8,015 nucleotides of DNA from Anaerolineae bacterium (GCA_020433785.1 JAGRCC010000319.1:1-8015), one strand, 5' to 3'; counted from the stretch's first letter, positions 1-5,840 are shown. Program-made: numbers and translations. Notes: generated by a model from the letters alone, not told the origin.

Positions 1-1032
1 CTCTATACCTTTGCCGAGTTAACCCCCGATCCCCGTACCGGCCAGCTTATCAGTCCGGCGCAGCGGCTGCAATATTTCTTGGAGCGAGTCGAGTTAGCCG
101 AACAGGTTGGCCTGGATGTCATTGGTCTGGGCGAACATCACCGGCCGGATTTTGTGTCGTCGGCTCCAGAGGTGATTCTGGCGGCAGCAGCGGCGCGCAC
201 TAAATCCATTCGCCTCAGTACGGCGGTGACGATCCTCAGCTCTGATGATCCGGTCCGGGTCTTTCAGCGCTTTGCCACGCTGGACCTGCTCTCGAACGGC
301 CGGACCGAAATTATGGCGGGGCGGGGGTCGTTCATCGAGTCCTTTCCCCTATTTGGCTACGATCTGCGCGACTACAACGAACTCTTCGCCGAAAAGCTAG
401 AGCTGCTGCTGCACCTGCGCGAGTCAGAGCACGTCACCTGGTCGGGCCGGCATCGACCACCGTTGGTGGGTCAGGGGGTTTACCCTCGCCCGCTCCAAGA
501 GAAGCTGCCGATTTGGATTGCCGTCGGGGGTACGCCACAGTCGGTCGTACGTGCGGCCGCGTTGAAGCTTCCCCTGGCGCTGGCTATTATTGGCGGCTAT
601 CCGGAACAGTTTGGCCCGCTGGTCAATCTGTATCGGCAAGCGGCGACTGAAGCCGGCCACGCCCCCGCCCAATTGGCCGTAAGCGTTAACTCGCATGGCT
701 TCATTGCCGATGACCGGCAGCAGGCGCTGGACACTGCCTTCCCCTACTTTGAGCAGACCATGAATAAGATCGGCCGCGAGCGCGGCTGGCCGCCTATGAC
801 CCGCGCCCAATACGACGCCTCCGCCGTCCTACGGGGAGCGAACTTCATCGGCACCCCGGACGATATCATCGAGAAGATTCTGTGGCAGCACGACATCTTT
901 GGCCACCAGCGCTTCCTGCTCATGATGGGCGTCGGCACGATGCCTCACCAGCAGGTTATGCACGCCATCGAGTTGTATGGCACTAAAGTGGCCCCCGTGG
1001 TCCGAGCTGAAATTGCTCGGCGCAAGGCATAA
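1..1032 (+). CDS. LLM-class flavin-dependent oxidoreductase (luciferase-like monooxygenase fold), 5' partial
   Basis: Frame 1 is open from the first base to a TAA at 1030-1032, giving 343 visible residues. The visible start, [11 protein letters not shown], matches the extreme N-terminus of this family, so only a few residues are missing. An internal TTG at 79 is not the start, because conserved family sequence precedes it. Recognisable blocks are [10 protein letters not shown] (about residues 42-51), a Leu/Ala-rich helix followed by [10 protein letters not shown], and [16 protein letters not shown] (about 106-121), then [12 protein letters not shown] and a C-terminal [10 protein letters not shown]. 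These are typical of bacterial luciferase-like TIM-barrel proteins that bind FMN or F420; such enzymes are cytoplasmic. The substrate and the cofactor cannot be decided from the sequence. No frameshift is seen. No convincing terminator follows, and the next gene starts 163 bases downstream. Confidence 0.93.
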   Translation, partial: LYTFAELTPDPRTGQLISPAQRLQYFLERVELAEQVGLDVIGLGEHHRPDFVSSAPEVILAAAAARTKSIRLSTAVTILSSDDPVRVFQRFATLDLLSNGRTEIMAGRGSFIESFPLFGYDLRDYNELFAEKLELLLHLRESEHVTWSGRHRPPLVGQGVYPRPLQEKLPIWIAVGGTPQSVVRAAALKLPLALAIIGGYPEQFGPLVNLYRQAATEAGHAPAQLAVSVNSHGFIADDRQQALDTAFPYFEQTMNKIGRERGWPPMTRAQYDASAVLRGANFIGTPDDIIEKILWQHDIFGHQRFLLMMGVGTMPHQQVMHAIELYGTKVAPVVRAEIARRKA

Positions 1033-1075
1033 CGTCGCCGCGCCAATCCCCGATGAAGTCCCATAGGATGAGGCT

Positions 1076-1097
1076 GACCAGGTTTGGACCAGGTTTG
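1076..1097. repeat. Perfect tandem 11-bp duplication (GACCAGGTTTG x2)
   Basis: The 11-mer GACCAGGTTTG occurs twice head to tail at 1076-1086 and 1087-1097, in the gap between the LLM gene and the SHMT-like gene. It directly abuts the palindrome at 1097-1110. It may be a simple local duplication or a pair of binding sites; two copies are too few to decide. Confidence 0.6.
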
Positions 1098-1110
1098 CTA
1101 TTCGAATAGC
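1097..1110. promoter_or_regulatory. 14-bp perfect palindrome GCTATTCGAATAGC, possible operator
   Basis: The sequence equals its own reverse complement over 14 bases, with no spacer. It lies 85 bases before the TTG start of the SHMT-like gene, in the only upstream non-coding space available to it, where an operator would be expected. Perfect symmetry fits a dimeric regulator. No convincing -35/-10 pair could be placed beside it, so the operator role is inferred. Confidence 0.4.
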
Positions 1111-1183
1111 CCACCCCAACGATGTGGCTCATACTTGTGACTTACTGACCTCAACAAGCAGTCGGCTCAATTGATGATAAGAC

Positions 1184-1190
1184 AGGAGGA
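1184..1190 (+). promoter_or_regulatory. Strong ribosome binding site (AGGAGGA) that fixes a TTG start
   Basis: AGGAGGA at 1184-1190 is a near-perfect Shine-Dalgarno sequence, five bases before the TTG at 1196. An in-frame TAA at 1178-1180 rules out any earlier start, and the next in-frame Met is about 60 codons further in. The TTG is therefore the only sensible start. Confidence 0.9.
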
Positions 1191-1195
1191 TCAAC

Positions 1196-2521
1196 TTGAA
1201 ACAAAAAACAGATAGATCTTGGATACCTATTCATTCTCGAGACTATATCGCTTCCCTTGAACAGCTTTATTCAGACTGTACTGTAGAGGAATTAGACCAA
1301 CACCTTAACCAGCTCATTGCTGAAAACAAAGCCATTCATGAACAGCAATCGATCAATCTCAATCCGGCCACCAATGTAATGAATCCCAAGGCGGAAGCCT
1401 TGCTGGGGAGTGGGTTAGGGAGCCGGCCCTCGCTGGGTTATCCGGGCGATAAATACGAAATGGGGCTGGAGGCGATTGAAAAAATCGAGGTATTGACCAC
1501 GAAGCTGGCGTGCGACCTATTTAACGCCCGCTATGCTGAAATACGCTTGGCTTCCGGGGCTCTAGCCAATTTATATGCGTTTATGGCCACAACCAAGCCC
1601 GGTGACAAGATCATTGTGCCGCCGCCTGAGATTGGCGGCCATGTTACGCACCATACCGCCGGAGCCGCCGGATTGTATGGGCTTGACATACATTGGGCCC
1701 CAATTGATGCCGAAACCTATTCGGTGGATATCGATGCTTTGCGGGAGCAAGTTAAGCAGGTTCGGCCTCGATTAATCACCATCGGCGGCAGTCTAAACCT
1801 ATTTCCCCATCCTGTGCGCGAGATACGGGCTATTGCCGATGAATATGACAGTTACGTTCATTTCGATGCCGCGCACCTTAGCGGGTTAATCGCCGGTCAA
1901 GCCTGGCCCCAGCCCCTTGAGGAAGGCACCCATCTGATGTCCTTTAGTACCTATAAGAGTTTAGGCGGGCCGCCGTCCGGTGTAATCGTGACTAATGACC
2001 CGGTCCTGGCCGAACGTATTGATAAGATCGCATTTCCCGGCCTGACCGCCAATTTTGACGTGGCTAAGTCGGCCGCTCTGGCGATGACGCTGCTTGATTG
2101 GCAAGTCTATGGCCCCGATTATGCCCAAGCCATGGTATCGACCGCCCAGGCGTTGGCCATCGCCCTTAGGGACAACGGTCTGCCTTTATTTGCGGTTGAA
2201 AAGAACGGCACGACATCTCATCAATTGGCCTTGGAAGCCAAACCCTATGGCGGCGGGCAAACCATGGCTAAACTACTCCGTCGCGCCAATATTTTGACCA
2301 GCGGCATTGGTTTACCCCTGGCCCCGGTGGATCATGACTTAAATGGCTTGCGGCTGGGTACACCCGAAATTGTCCGGTGGGGTATGAAACCAGCAGACAT
2401 GGCTGACATCGCGCTGTTTTTCAGTCGTGTATTCAATGACAAGGAAGCGCCGGAAACGGTCGCCCCGGATGTGACGGCCTTCAAACGCAGATTTTCCACC
2501 TTATCTTTTATGCGACCATGA
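1196..2521 (+). CDS. SHMT-fold PLP-dependent enzyme, divergent (not canonical GlyA)
   Basis: This encodes 441 residues, close to the roughly 420 of GlyA. The fold is recognised by GYPG (81-84), ASGALAN (119-125), GGHVTH (147-152), FDAAHLSGL (223-231), STYKSLGGPPSG (251-262) and LRLGTPEIVRWG (385-396). Expected PLP residues are present: His149 (ring stacking), Asp224 (pyridine nitrogen), His227, Lys254 (Schiff base) and Arg386 (substrate carboxylate). Aligned by eye to E. coli GlyA, the key one-carbon residues are replaced: Tyr55 to Pro78, Glu57 to Leu80, Tyr65 to Glu88, and His228 to Tyr253. The LIASEN motif reads LNPATN. PLP chemistry on an amino acid is therefore likely, but folate-dependent serine/glycine interconversion is doubtful. 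Alternatives include an aldolase, an alpha-methylserine-type transferase or another SHMT-fold activity. It is probably cytoplasmic. The first 60 or so codons are more AT-rich than the rest. The start is TTG with a strong ribosome site. Confidence 0.9.
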   Translation: MKQKTDRSWIPIHSRDYIASLEQLYSDCTVEELDQHLNQLIAENKAIHEQQSINLNPATNVMNPKAEALLGSGLGSRPSLGYPGDKYEMGLEAIEKIEVLTTKLACDLFNARYAEIRLASGALANLYAFMATTKPGDKIIVPPPEIGGHVTHHTAGAAGLYGLDIHWAPIDAETYSVDIDALREQVKQVRPRLITIGGSLNLFPHPVREIRAIADEYDSYVHFDAAHLSGLIAGQAWPQPLEEGTHLMSFSTYKSLGGPPSGVIVTNDPVLAERIDKIAFPGLTANFDVAKSAALAMTLLDWQVYGPDYAQAMVSTAQALAIALRDNGLPLFAVEKNGTTSHQLALEAKPYGGGQTMAKLLRRANILTSGIGLPLAPVDHDLNGLRLGTPEIVRWGMKPADMADIALFFSRVFNDKEAPETVAPDVTAFKRRFSTLSFMRP

Positions 2522-2582
2522 ATCGCTCGAGCATGATAACCTGCTAAGGATAGTGAATTAAATAATTGCCGCATTTGAGTTT

Positions 2583-2655
2583 GGGTAATTGGTGATTAGT
2601 AAATCGTAATTGACCTCTCAGCAACGAATAACCATTTACCATTTACTAATTACCC
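2583..2655. repeat. Imperfect inverted repeat (22-nt arms) between convergent genes
   Basis: The left arm at 2583-2604 begins GGGTAATT, and the right arm at 2634-2655 ends AATTACCC. They pair over 22 positions with 18 Watson-Crick pairs, two G-T wobbles and two mismatches, around a 29-base loop. It lies between the stops of the SHMT-like gene (+) and the CGNR gene (-). It could be a transcription barrier for both strands or a remnant of a dispersed palindromic repeat. The stem is AT-rich and no long T-tract follows, so it is not a classical intrinsic terminator. Confidence 0.55.
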
Positions 2656-2725
2656 GACGGAATTGGGGAAGTTATTCATTATTCAATCCTAAGGAAAACG
2701 CCGAGGGATTTCTCCGCGCCTGGTT

Positions 2726-3352
2726 TCAGTTATCCTCGGGAGTTGGCCGGTGTCGCCGATAGTAAGCGGCCACCTTCATGCGGTTGCCGCAAATACTCAT
2801 GCTGCACCATCTTCGCTTATGGTTTTTACTTGTATCATAAAAATATAGAATGCATTCGGGGTTTTCACACTTCTTGATCAGTGAGAAATCGGCGGAGCAT
2901 AAGAGTTCGCTGGCAGCCTCGGCAATGGGGGTTAGGAGATGAATGGCCTCGTCAAATTCCGCGTAAGAGCGAGTCGTGAATCCTTCGTGCCCGGAGATCA
3001 GTTCTGAGTAGTGAATACGGTAGCGCAGTAATTTATTGATGTCCTCAACCACCGCCGGAGATACCGGTTGTCCGGCGACGATCTGTTTGGCTATGTCGCG
3101 TAGGGTGGCCCGGAAGGTCAAGGCGCGCTCAAACACGTGCTGCCCGTCCCCGGTGTTGTTCCAGCGTGAGATGGCCTCTTCAGCCTGGGCTGCATCCAAA
3201 AGCTGAACGGCTGCCAACCACCCGACCAAGTCGGTGAAATCCTCCAACAGCTCTACTAATTGACCCCCCTGAATGATCTGAGTATTGATGAAATCCAGAC
3301 ACAGGTGGTTAGCGATGATAATGAACTTCGAAACAGACTGTTCCTGAGTCAT
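2726..3352 (-). CDS. CGNR zinc-finger protein with N-terminal ABATE-type domain, predicted regulator
   Basis: This encodes 208 residues. The C-terminal zinc ribbon is explicit: Cys162-x4-Cys167 (KCENPEC), then a basic stretch with Arg180-Trp182, Cys183, and Cys188 inside the signature CGNR (188-191), followed by YYRRHR. About 150 N-terminal residues, with CLDFINT near 18-24, match the alpha-helical stress-associated domain that normally precedes CGNR fingers. Such proteins are predicted cytoplasmic DNA-binding regulators; few have been tested. The ATG at 3352 is chosen because AGGGGAG (3360-3366, reverse strand) sits seven bases upstream. A longer reading from TTG at 3400 would begin upstream of this gene's own -10 box. 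It is divergent from the MOSC gene across a shared promoter and operator region, so control of the MOSC gene, and of itself, is a natural inference. Confidence 0.92.
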   Translation of the reverse strand: MTQEQSVSKFIIIANHLCLDFINTQIIQGGQLVELLEDFTDLVGWLAAVQLLDAAQAEEAISRWNNTGDGQHVFERALTFRATLRDIAKQIVAGQPVSPAVVEDINKLLRYRIHYSELISGHEGFTTRSYAEFDEAIHLLTPIAEAASELLCSADFSLIKKCENPECILYFYDTSKNHKRRWCSMSICGNRMKVAAYYRRHRPTPEDN

Positions 3353-3386
3353 GGTTCGTCTCCCCTGCTTAGTGACTCTTGATGAT

Positions 3387-3416
3387 ATTATAACCGGCAA
3401 AATACCCTGTTGACAA
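3387..3416 (-). promoter_or_regulatory. Sigma70-type promoter for the CGNR gene
   Basis: On the minus strand, TTGTCA (3411-3416) is followed after 18 bases by a perfect TATAAT (3387-3392). The predicted RNA would start near 3380, giving a leader of about 28 bases with AGGGGAG and the ATG at 3352. The -35 hexamer overlaps the -35 of the opposite promoter. Confidence 0.7.
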
Positions 3417-3438
3417 GTTAGAATTTCTGATATACACT
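3410..3438 (+). promoter_or_regulatory. Sigma70-type promoter for the MOSC gene
   Basis: A perfect TTGACA at 3410-3415 is followed after 17 bases by TACACT (3433-3438, four of six matches). TATACA at 3431-3436 is an alternative with 15-base spacing. Transcription would begin near 3445, inside the inverted repeat at 3436-3469. The leader would be about 90 bases. Confidence 0.65.
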
Positions 3439-3469
3439 AACCGTTGAAATACCTGTTTCAACAGTTAGT
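3436..3469. promoter_or_regulatory. Operator-like inverted repeat (14-bp arms, 6-bp spacer)
   Basis: The left arm ACTAACCGTTGAAA (3436-3449) and the right arm TTTCAACAGTTAGT (3456-3469) are inverted copies with one mismatch, separated by six bases. The repeat overlaps the end of the -10 box and covers the predicted start of the MOSC transcript, the classic position for a repressor site. The size and symmetry fit a dimeric repressor (TetR-like sites look similar). The only regulator-like gene in the window is the adjacent CGNR gene. It could also form an RNA hairpin in the leader, since most of it would be transcribed, but no T-tract follows. Confidence 0.7.
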
Positions 3470-3536
3470 TCTCTTATTACTCAGAATGGTTAAAAGTAAA
3501 TCAAATAATGACTGTATTTAATCAGGAGCAAGACCG

Positions 3537-4184
3537 ATGAAACTCATCTCTGTCAATGTAGGACTGCCTCGCACCGTCATTTGGAAAGGGCAGACGGTCA
3601 CCACCGGCATCTTCAAAGAATCAGTCGCAGACCGGGTGAGGCTGCGCAGCTATAATCTCGATGGTGACCAACAGGCCGACTTATCCGTCCACGGCGGCGC
3701 GAGCAAAGCTGCCTATCTCTATCCGGCTGAACATTATAGTTACTGGGAAAAAGAACTCCCCGGCACAACGCTGCCTTGGGGCATGTTTGGCGAGAACCTG
3801 ACCACGCTCGGGTTATTAGAAGACCGGGTCTATATCGGCGACCGGCTGCGGATTGGTTCGGCTGAAGTGATCGTTACCGAGCCGCGCATTCCCTGCTATA
3901 AACTGGCCGTTAAGTTTGGCCGCGACGACATTATCAAACGCTTTCTGTGGAGCGGTCGCAGCGGGTTTTACCTGGGCGTTTTGCAGGAGGGTGACGTTGG
4001 TGAGGGTGATGCGATTGAATTGCTTCAGCGGGACCCTCACCAGGTTACCGTTGCGGATGTTGTCCGCTTGTATGTCAGTGAAAAGAATAACCGGAAACTG
4101 CTGCAGCGGGTCATGCAGGTTGAGGCGCTCTCTGAGGGCTGGCGAGACTATTTCCGCCAGCAAATGGTAAAACTTGTTGAATAA
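3537..4184 (+). CDS. MOSC domain protein with C-terminal 3-alpha domain (YiiM-like)
   Basis: This encodes 215 residues. MOSC domain landmarks in order are DQQADLSVHGGASKAAYLYP (44-63), the WEKELP helix, GMFGENLTTLG (82-92), IGDRLRIGSAE (100-110) and TEPRIPCYKLA (114-124). Cys120 is the conserved cysteine expected to bind the molybdenum cofactor. The C-terminal part (about 165-212: VTVADVVRLY, WRDYFRQQM) fits the 3-alpha domain of YiiM. E. coli YiiM acts on N-hydroxylated purines and similar compounds; the substrate here is not known. It is probably cytoplasmic. The ATG is supported by AGGAG at 3524-3528, eight bases upstream. It is transcribed alone from the operator-controlled divergent promoter and ends at an intrinsic terminator 50 bases past the stop. 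Regulation by an inducible repressor would fit a detoxification role. yiiM is the closest name, but orthology was not tested. Confidence 0.93.
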   Translation: MKLISVNVGLPRTVIWKGQTVTTGIFKESVADRVRLRSYNLDGDQQADLSVHGGASKAAYLYPAEHYSYWEKELPGTTLPWGMFGENLTTLGLLEDRVYIGDRLRIGSAEVIVTEPRIPCYKLAVKFGRDDIIKRFLWSGRSGFYLGVLQEGDVGEGDAIELLQRDPHQVTVADVVRLYVSEKNNRKLLQRVMQVEALSEGWRDYFRQQMVKLVE

Positions 4185-4233
4185 CATCGGTATCGCCAGC
4201 ATAAGGTCATCATCCCCAATTTTTTGACCGTCG

Positions 4234-4260
4234 AGACCACGAGCCAGGTGGTCTTTTTTT
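4234..4260 (+). terminator. Intrinsic terminator of the MOSC gene
   Basis: AGACCAC (4234-4240) pairs perfectly with GTGGTCT (4248-4254) around a seven-base loop, and the sequence runs straight into seven T residues (4254-4260). It lies 50 bases after the MOSC stop codon, on the expected strand. Confidence 0.9.
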
Positions 4261-4330
4261 GAAAGAGGTAACAGCCAACTTGCTCAAACTCAGTCCAACA
4301 ACCCAGGTTGGCAAGTCATTGACCACGGCA

Positions 4331-4361
4331 TTGAGACGCGCCCGTAAAGATTTGGTATGCT
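4331..4361 (+). promoter_or_regulatory. Possible extended -10 promoter upstream of the small ORF
   Basis: TATGCT (4356-4361) is preceded by TGg, giving an extended -10 pattern, with TTGAGA at 4331-4336 as a weak -35 at 19-base spacing. It sits between the MOSC terminator and the ATG at 4399, where a new transcript must begin. It could also serve the hydrolase gene downstream. The match is modest. Apart from this, 4261-4398 shows no coding or repeat signal. Confidence 0.35.
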
Positions 4362-4398
4362 ATCTTCAACTCTAATTTAGTGTAACGGACCCTTCACC

Positions 4399-4521
4399 AT
4401 GCCGCACAATAATCTGATCAACCATTTTATTAGAAGTGGTCAACTGGCCACGGCGCATGATCGGGCTTTCTATATTACCGGTTATCTGCTTCTAATCGCC
4501 GGCCTGGTCACAGTAGTGTAA
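4399..4521 (+). CDS. Possible 40-residue single-span membrane protein
   Basis: An ATG at 4399 opens a 40-codon frame ending in TAA at 4519-4521. The first half is polar (MPHNNLINHFIRSGQL, then ATAHDR). The second half is a hydrophobic segment, FYITGYLLLIAGLVTVV, that ends the protein. The layout suggests a small tail-anchored membrane protein. A promoter-like sequence lies just upstream, but no strong Shine-Dalgarno sequence is seen (only a GGA about nine bases before the ATG). The hydrolase ATG is 98 bases beyond its stop, so the two could share a transcript. I do not recognise the family. A chance ORF of this length is quite possible; the coherent polar-then-hydrophobic pattern is the main argument for it. 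Confidence 0.4.
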   Translation: MPHNNLINHFIRSGQLATAHDRAFYITGYLLLIAGLVTVV

Positions 4522-4619
4522 ACTAATTTGTAATACACTTGTATCAGTATCAAACAGTTCACACGCATAGGATTTATGAGATTGAACTGGAGCCCTCGAC
4601 TACACCAAGGAGACAACAA

Positions 4620-5420
4620 ATGACCGGCTGGAGCACAGCCATGTGCGAAACAAACGGAATTAATATGCACTACACCAGAACCGGCGGAACCAAACCGCCT
4701 TTAATTTTGCTGCATGGCTTAATGACGAATGGCTTGTGCTGGACCGCTTTGGCCCATGCGCTAGAGAATGACTATGACGTTATCATGCCGGATGCCAGGG
4801 GACATGGCCGGTCGAGTGTACCTGACTGCGGCTATCGCTACGAAGACCATGCCAACGATGTCGCCGGTTTGATAGATACCCTAAGGCTGCCTCCGCCTGT
4901 CCTGCTCGGACATTCTATGGGGGGGATGACCGCAGCCGTGGTGGCAACGCTTAAACCCAATCTACTCCGTGGCCTGATCTTAGCTGATCCCACATTCCTG
5001 AGCCCAAAAGTTCAGCGCGAAGTTCGTGATAGTGATGTGGCCGATCAGCATTGGAGGCTTCTTAATATGTCATTGGCTGAAGTCGTGGCCGAAGCGCGGG
5101 TCAGACATCCAAACCGGTCATTAGAGACGCTTGAGCTATTCGCTCGAGCCCGACTTCAAACCAGCCTGAGCGCTTTCGATGTTCTGACGCCACCGAACCC
5201 CGATTATAAGCAGTTAGTGGGTGAGATTGACGTTCCAACACTGCTCGTATTTGGTGATAGAGGGGTGGTTTCGTCCGTTGTTGCCGAAGAGCTGCAACGT
5301 CTTAATCCGAGATTTCAGATCGAACAAATCCGGCAAGCTGGCCACGCGCTCCACTTAGACCAGCCAGAGCGCTTTACGGCTGTCGTCAAATCTTTCTTAC
5401 TGACAACAGTCAGGCTTTGA
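4620..5420 (+). CDS. Alpha/beta-fold hydrolase
   Basis: This encodes 266 residues, a usual length for the family. Seen in order are the oxyanion-hole segment LILLHGLMTNG (28-38), PDARGHGRSS (57-66), the nucleophile elbow GHSMGG (97-102, Ser99), ADPTF (122-126), PTLLVFGDRG (206-215) and GHALHLDQPERF (241-252, His242). Ser99 and His242 are the expected catalytic pair. The acid is unusual: where GDRD is normal after strand 7, the sequence reads GDRG, so Gly215 occupies the Asp position. Asp123 after strand 6, or Asp213, may substitute. There is no signal peptide, so it is probably cytoplasmic. The ATG at 4620 is chosen for AAGGAG (4607-4612), seven bases upstream; a TTG at 4539 would add 27 residues unlike the family. 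The substrate is unknown (esterase, lactonase, haloperoxidase-like and C-C hydrolase all share this fold). Confidence 0.92.
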   Translation: MTGWSTAMCETNGINMHYTRTGGTKPPLILLHGLMTNGLCWTALAHALENDYDVIMPDARGHGRSSVPDCGYRYEDHANDVAGLIDTLRLPPPVLLGHSMGGMTAAVVATLKPNLLRGLILADPTFLSPKVQREVRDSDVADQHWRLLNMSLAEVVAEARVRHPNRSLETLELFARARLQTSLSAFDVLTPPNPDYKQLVGEIDVPTLLVFGDRGVVSSVVAEELQRLNPRFQIEQIRQAGHALHLDQPERFTAVVKSFLLTTVRL

Positions 5421-5481
5421 TTACCGGGCGGCTAAAGGGCATCCGTTACAAGTTTATCAATTTAAGCATGCAGAAAAATCC

Positions 5482-5512
5482 ATTTCATGCAGGCTTAAAA
5501 TATCATTTCATG
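5482..5512 (+). repeat. Direct repeat unit, copy 1
   Basis: This contains TTTCATGCAGGCTTAAAAT, then four unrelated bases and TTTCATG. Copy 2, 135 bases downstream, matches the 19-base core at 18 positions and repeats the second TTTCATG at the same 23-base offset. The GCTTAAA at 5493-5499 also mirrors TTTAAGC at 5461-5467, so a hairpin is possible. Confidence 0.75.
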
Positions 5513-5543
5513 GTATAAACCACCACAATTGTTAGTATAAGTC

Positions 5544-5575
5544 ACGAGTCGTTCATGCGGGCATGAACGACTCGT
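5544..5575. repeat. Perfect 15-bp inverted repeat with 2-bp centre
   Basis: ACGAGTCGTTCATGC (5544-5558) and GCATGAACGACTCGT (5561-5575) are exact reverse complements separated by GG. It is the most stable hairpin in the gap and carries two of the array heptamers head to head. It lies 123 bases past the hydrolase stop and could act as a transcription barrier, but no T-tract follows directly. It may equally be a high-affinity site for a dimeric protein that binds the array. Confidence 0.85.
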
Positions 5576-5616
5576 TATAGCCTTATGTTTTTCAGCGGTA
5601 TAGGGCATGAATTGTT

Positions 5617-5647
5617 ATTTCATGCGGGCTTAAAATCCTTTTTCATG
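5617..5647 (+). repeat. Direct repeat unit, copy 2
   Basis: This contains TTTCATGCGGGCTTAAAAT and, after four bases, TTTCATG. It differs from copy 1 by a single A/G change in the 19-base core. Its 3' end merges into the CATG palindrome at 5642-5661. Confidence 0.75.
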
Positions 5648-5661
5648 CATGCATGCATGAA
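5642..5661. repeat. 20-bp perfect palindrome made of tandem CATG
   Basis: TTCATGCATGCATGCATGAA reads the same on both strands. It is four CATG tetramers flanked by TT and AA, so it ends in one forward and one reverse array heptamer. Slippage of a simple repeat could have produced it. Confidence 0.8.
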
Positions 5662-5751
5662 TTATCATTTGTTGCATGCATGAAATGAAAGTTTGATAGC
5701 GCATGAAATGTTCCCTATCCAAATACTAAGGATCAGCCATTAAATAAGGAA

Positions 5752-5789
5752 CGCCAAGTTTTTAGATTTATTATTGGTGTAACTTGGTG
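5752..5789. repeat. Stem-loop downstream of the SEDS/PBP gene
   Basis: CCAAGTT (5754-5760) pairs with AACTTGG (5781-5787), extended by a G-T and a C-G pair to about nine pairs around a loop of about 20 bases. It lies some 50 bases past the stop of the minus-strand gene, where a 3' end could form. There is no T-tract on that strand, so a terminator role is uncertain. The remaining bases between 5711 and 5840 show nothing else. Confidence 0.4.
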
Positions 5790-5840
5790 AGCTTCGTAGA
5801 TCAAATTTTGGCTCAAATAGTAGGGTCTTGCTTGCAAACG

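Larger units (their letters stand above)
5461..5710. repeat. CATG-centred repeat array with 23-nt periodicity
   Basis: The heptamer TTCATGC or its complement GCATGAA occurs nine times in about 225 bases. Forward copies start at 5484, 5552, 5619 and 5642; reverse copies start at 5561, 5605, 5655, 5678 and 5701. A one-mismatch copy, TTCATGG, lies at 5507. Several neighbours are exactly 23 nt apart: 5484/5507, 5619/5642 and 5655/5678/5701. Further CATG words lie at 5468, 5648, 5652 and 5675. The array fills most of the gap between two convergent genes, so it is not a promoter region for either. A regular spacing of about two helical turns suggests co-operative protein binding (iteron-like or nucleoid-type). 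No initiator gene and no DnaA boxes are seen, so no origin is called. Confidence 0.75.

Noticed and set aside
424..810. Minus-strand open frame inside the LLM oxidoreductase gene
   Set aside because: It lies wholly antisense to a well-conserved gene, has no recognisable domain, and is explained by the codon bias of the real gene. The same holds for the antisense frames at 744-938 and 829-1119.
1067..1174. A short open frame whose translation (FAIRIAHPNDVAHTCDLL) faintly resembles the N-terminus of a GNAT acetyltransferase
   Set aside because: It has no start codon with a ribosome site and stops after about 36 codons, and the likeness covers only about 20 residues. It could be a remnant, but this is not strong enough to call a pseudogene.
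3350..3400. Longer start (TTG at 3400) for the CGNR protein
   Set aside because: It would begin upstream of the TATAAT of the gene's own promoter, lacks a ribosome site, and adds 16 residues outside the domain. The ATG at 3352 has AGGGGAG at the right distance.
4263..4330. Hairpin suggested by CCAACTTGC and GTTGGCAAGT in the gap after the MOSC terminator
   Set aside because: The two segments match in blocks but not in one collinear stem, so only five to six pairs form at a time.
4539..4619. Longer start (TTG at 4539) for the alpha/beta hydrolase
   Set aside because: The added 27 residues do not resemble the family, and the ATG at 4620 has AAGGAG seven bases upstream.
5461..5710. CRISPR array or replication origin as an explanation of the CATG repeats
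   Set aside because: The repeated unit is too short and occurs in both orientations, unlike CRISPR. There are no TTATCCACA-type DnaA boxes and no dnaA, rep or par gene nearby, so an origin or centromere cannot be claimed.
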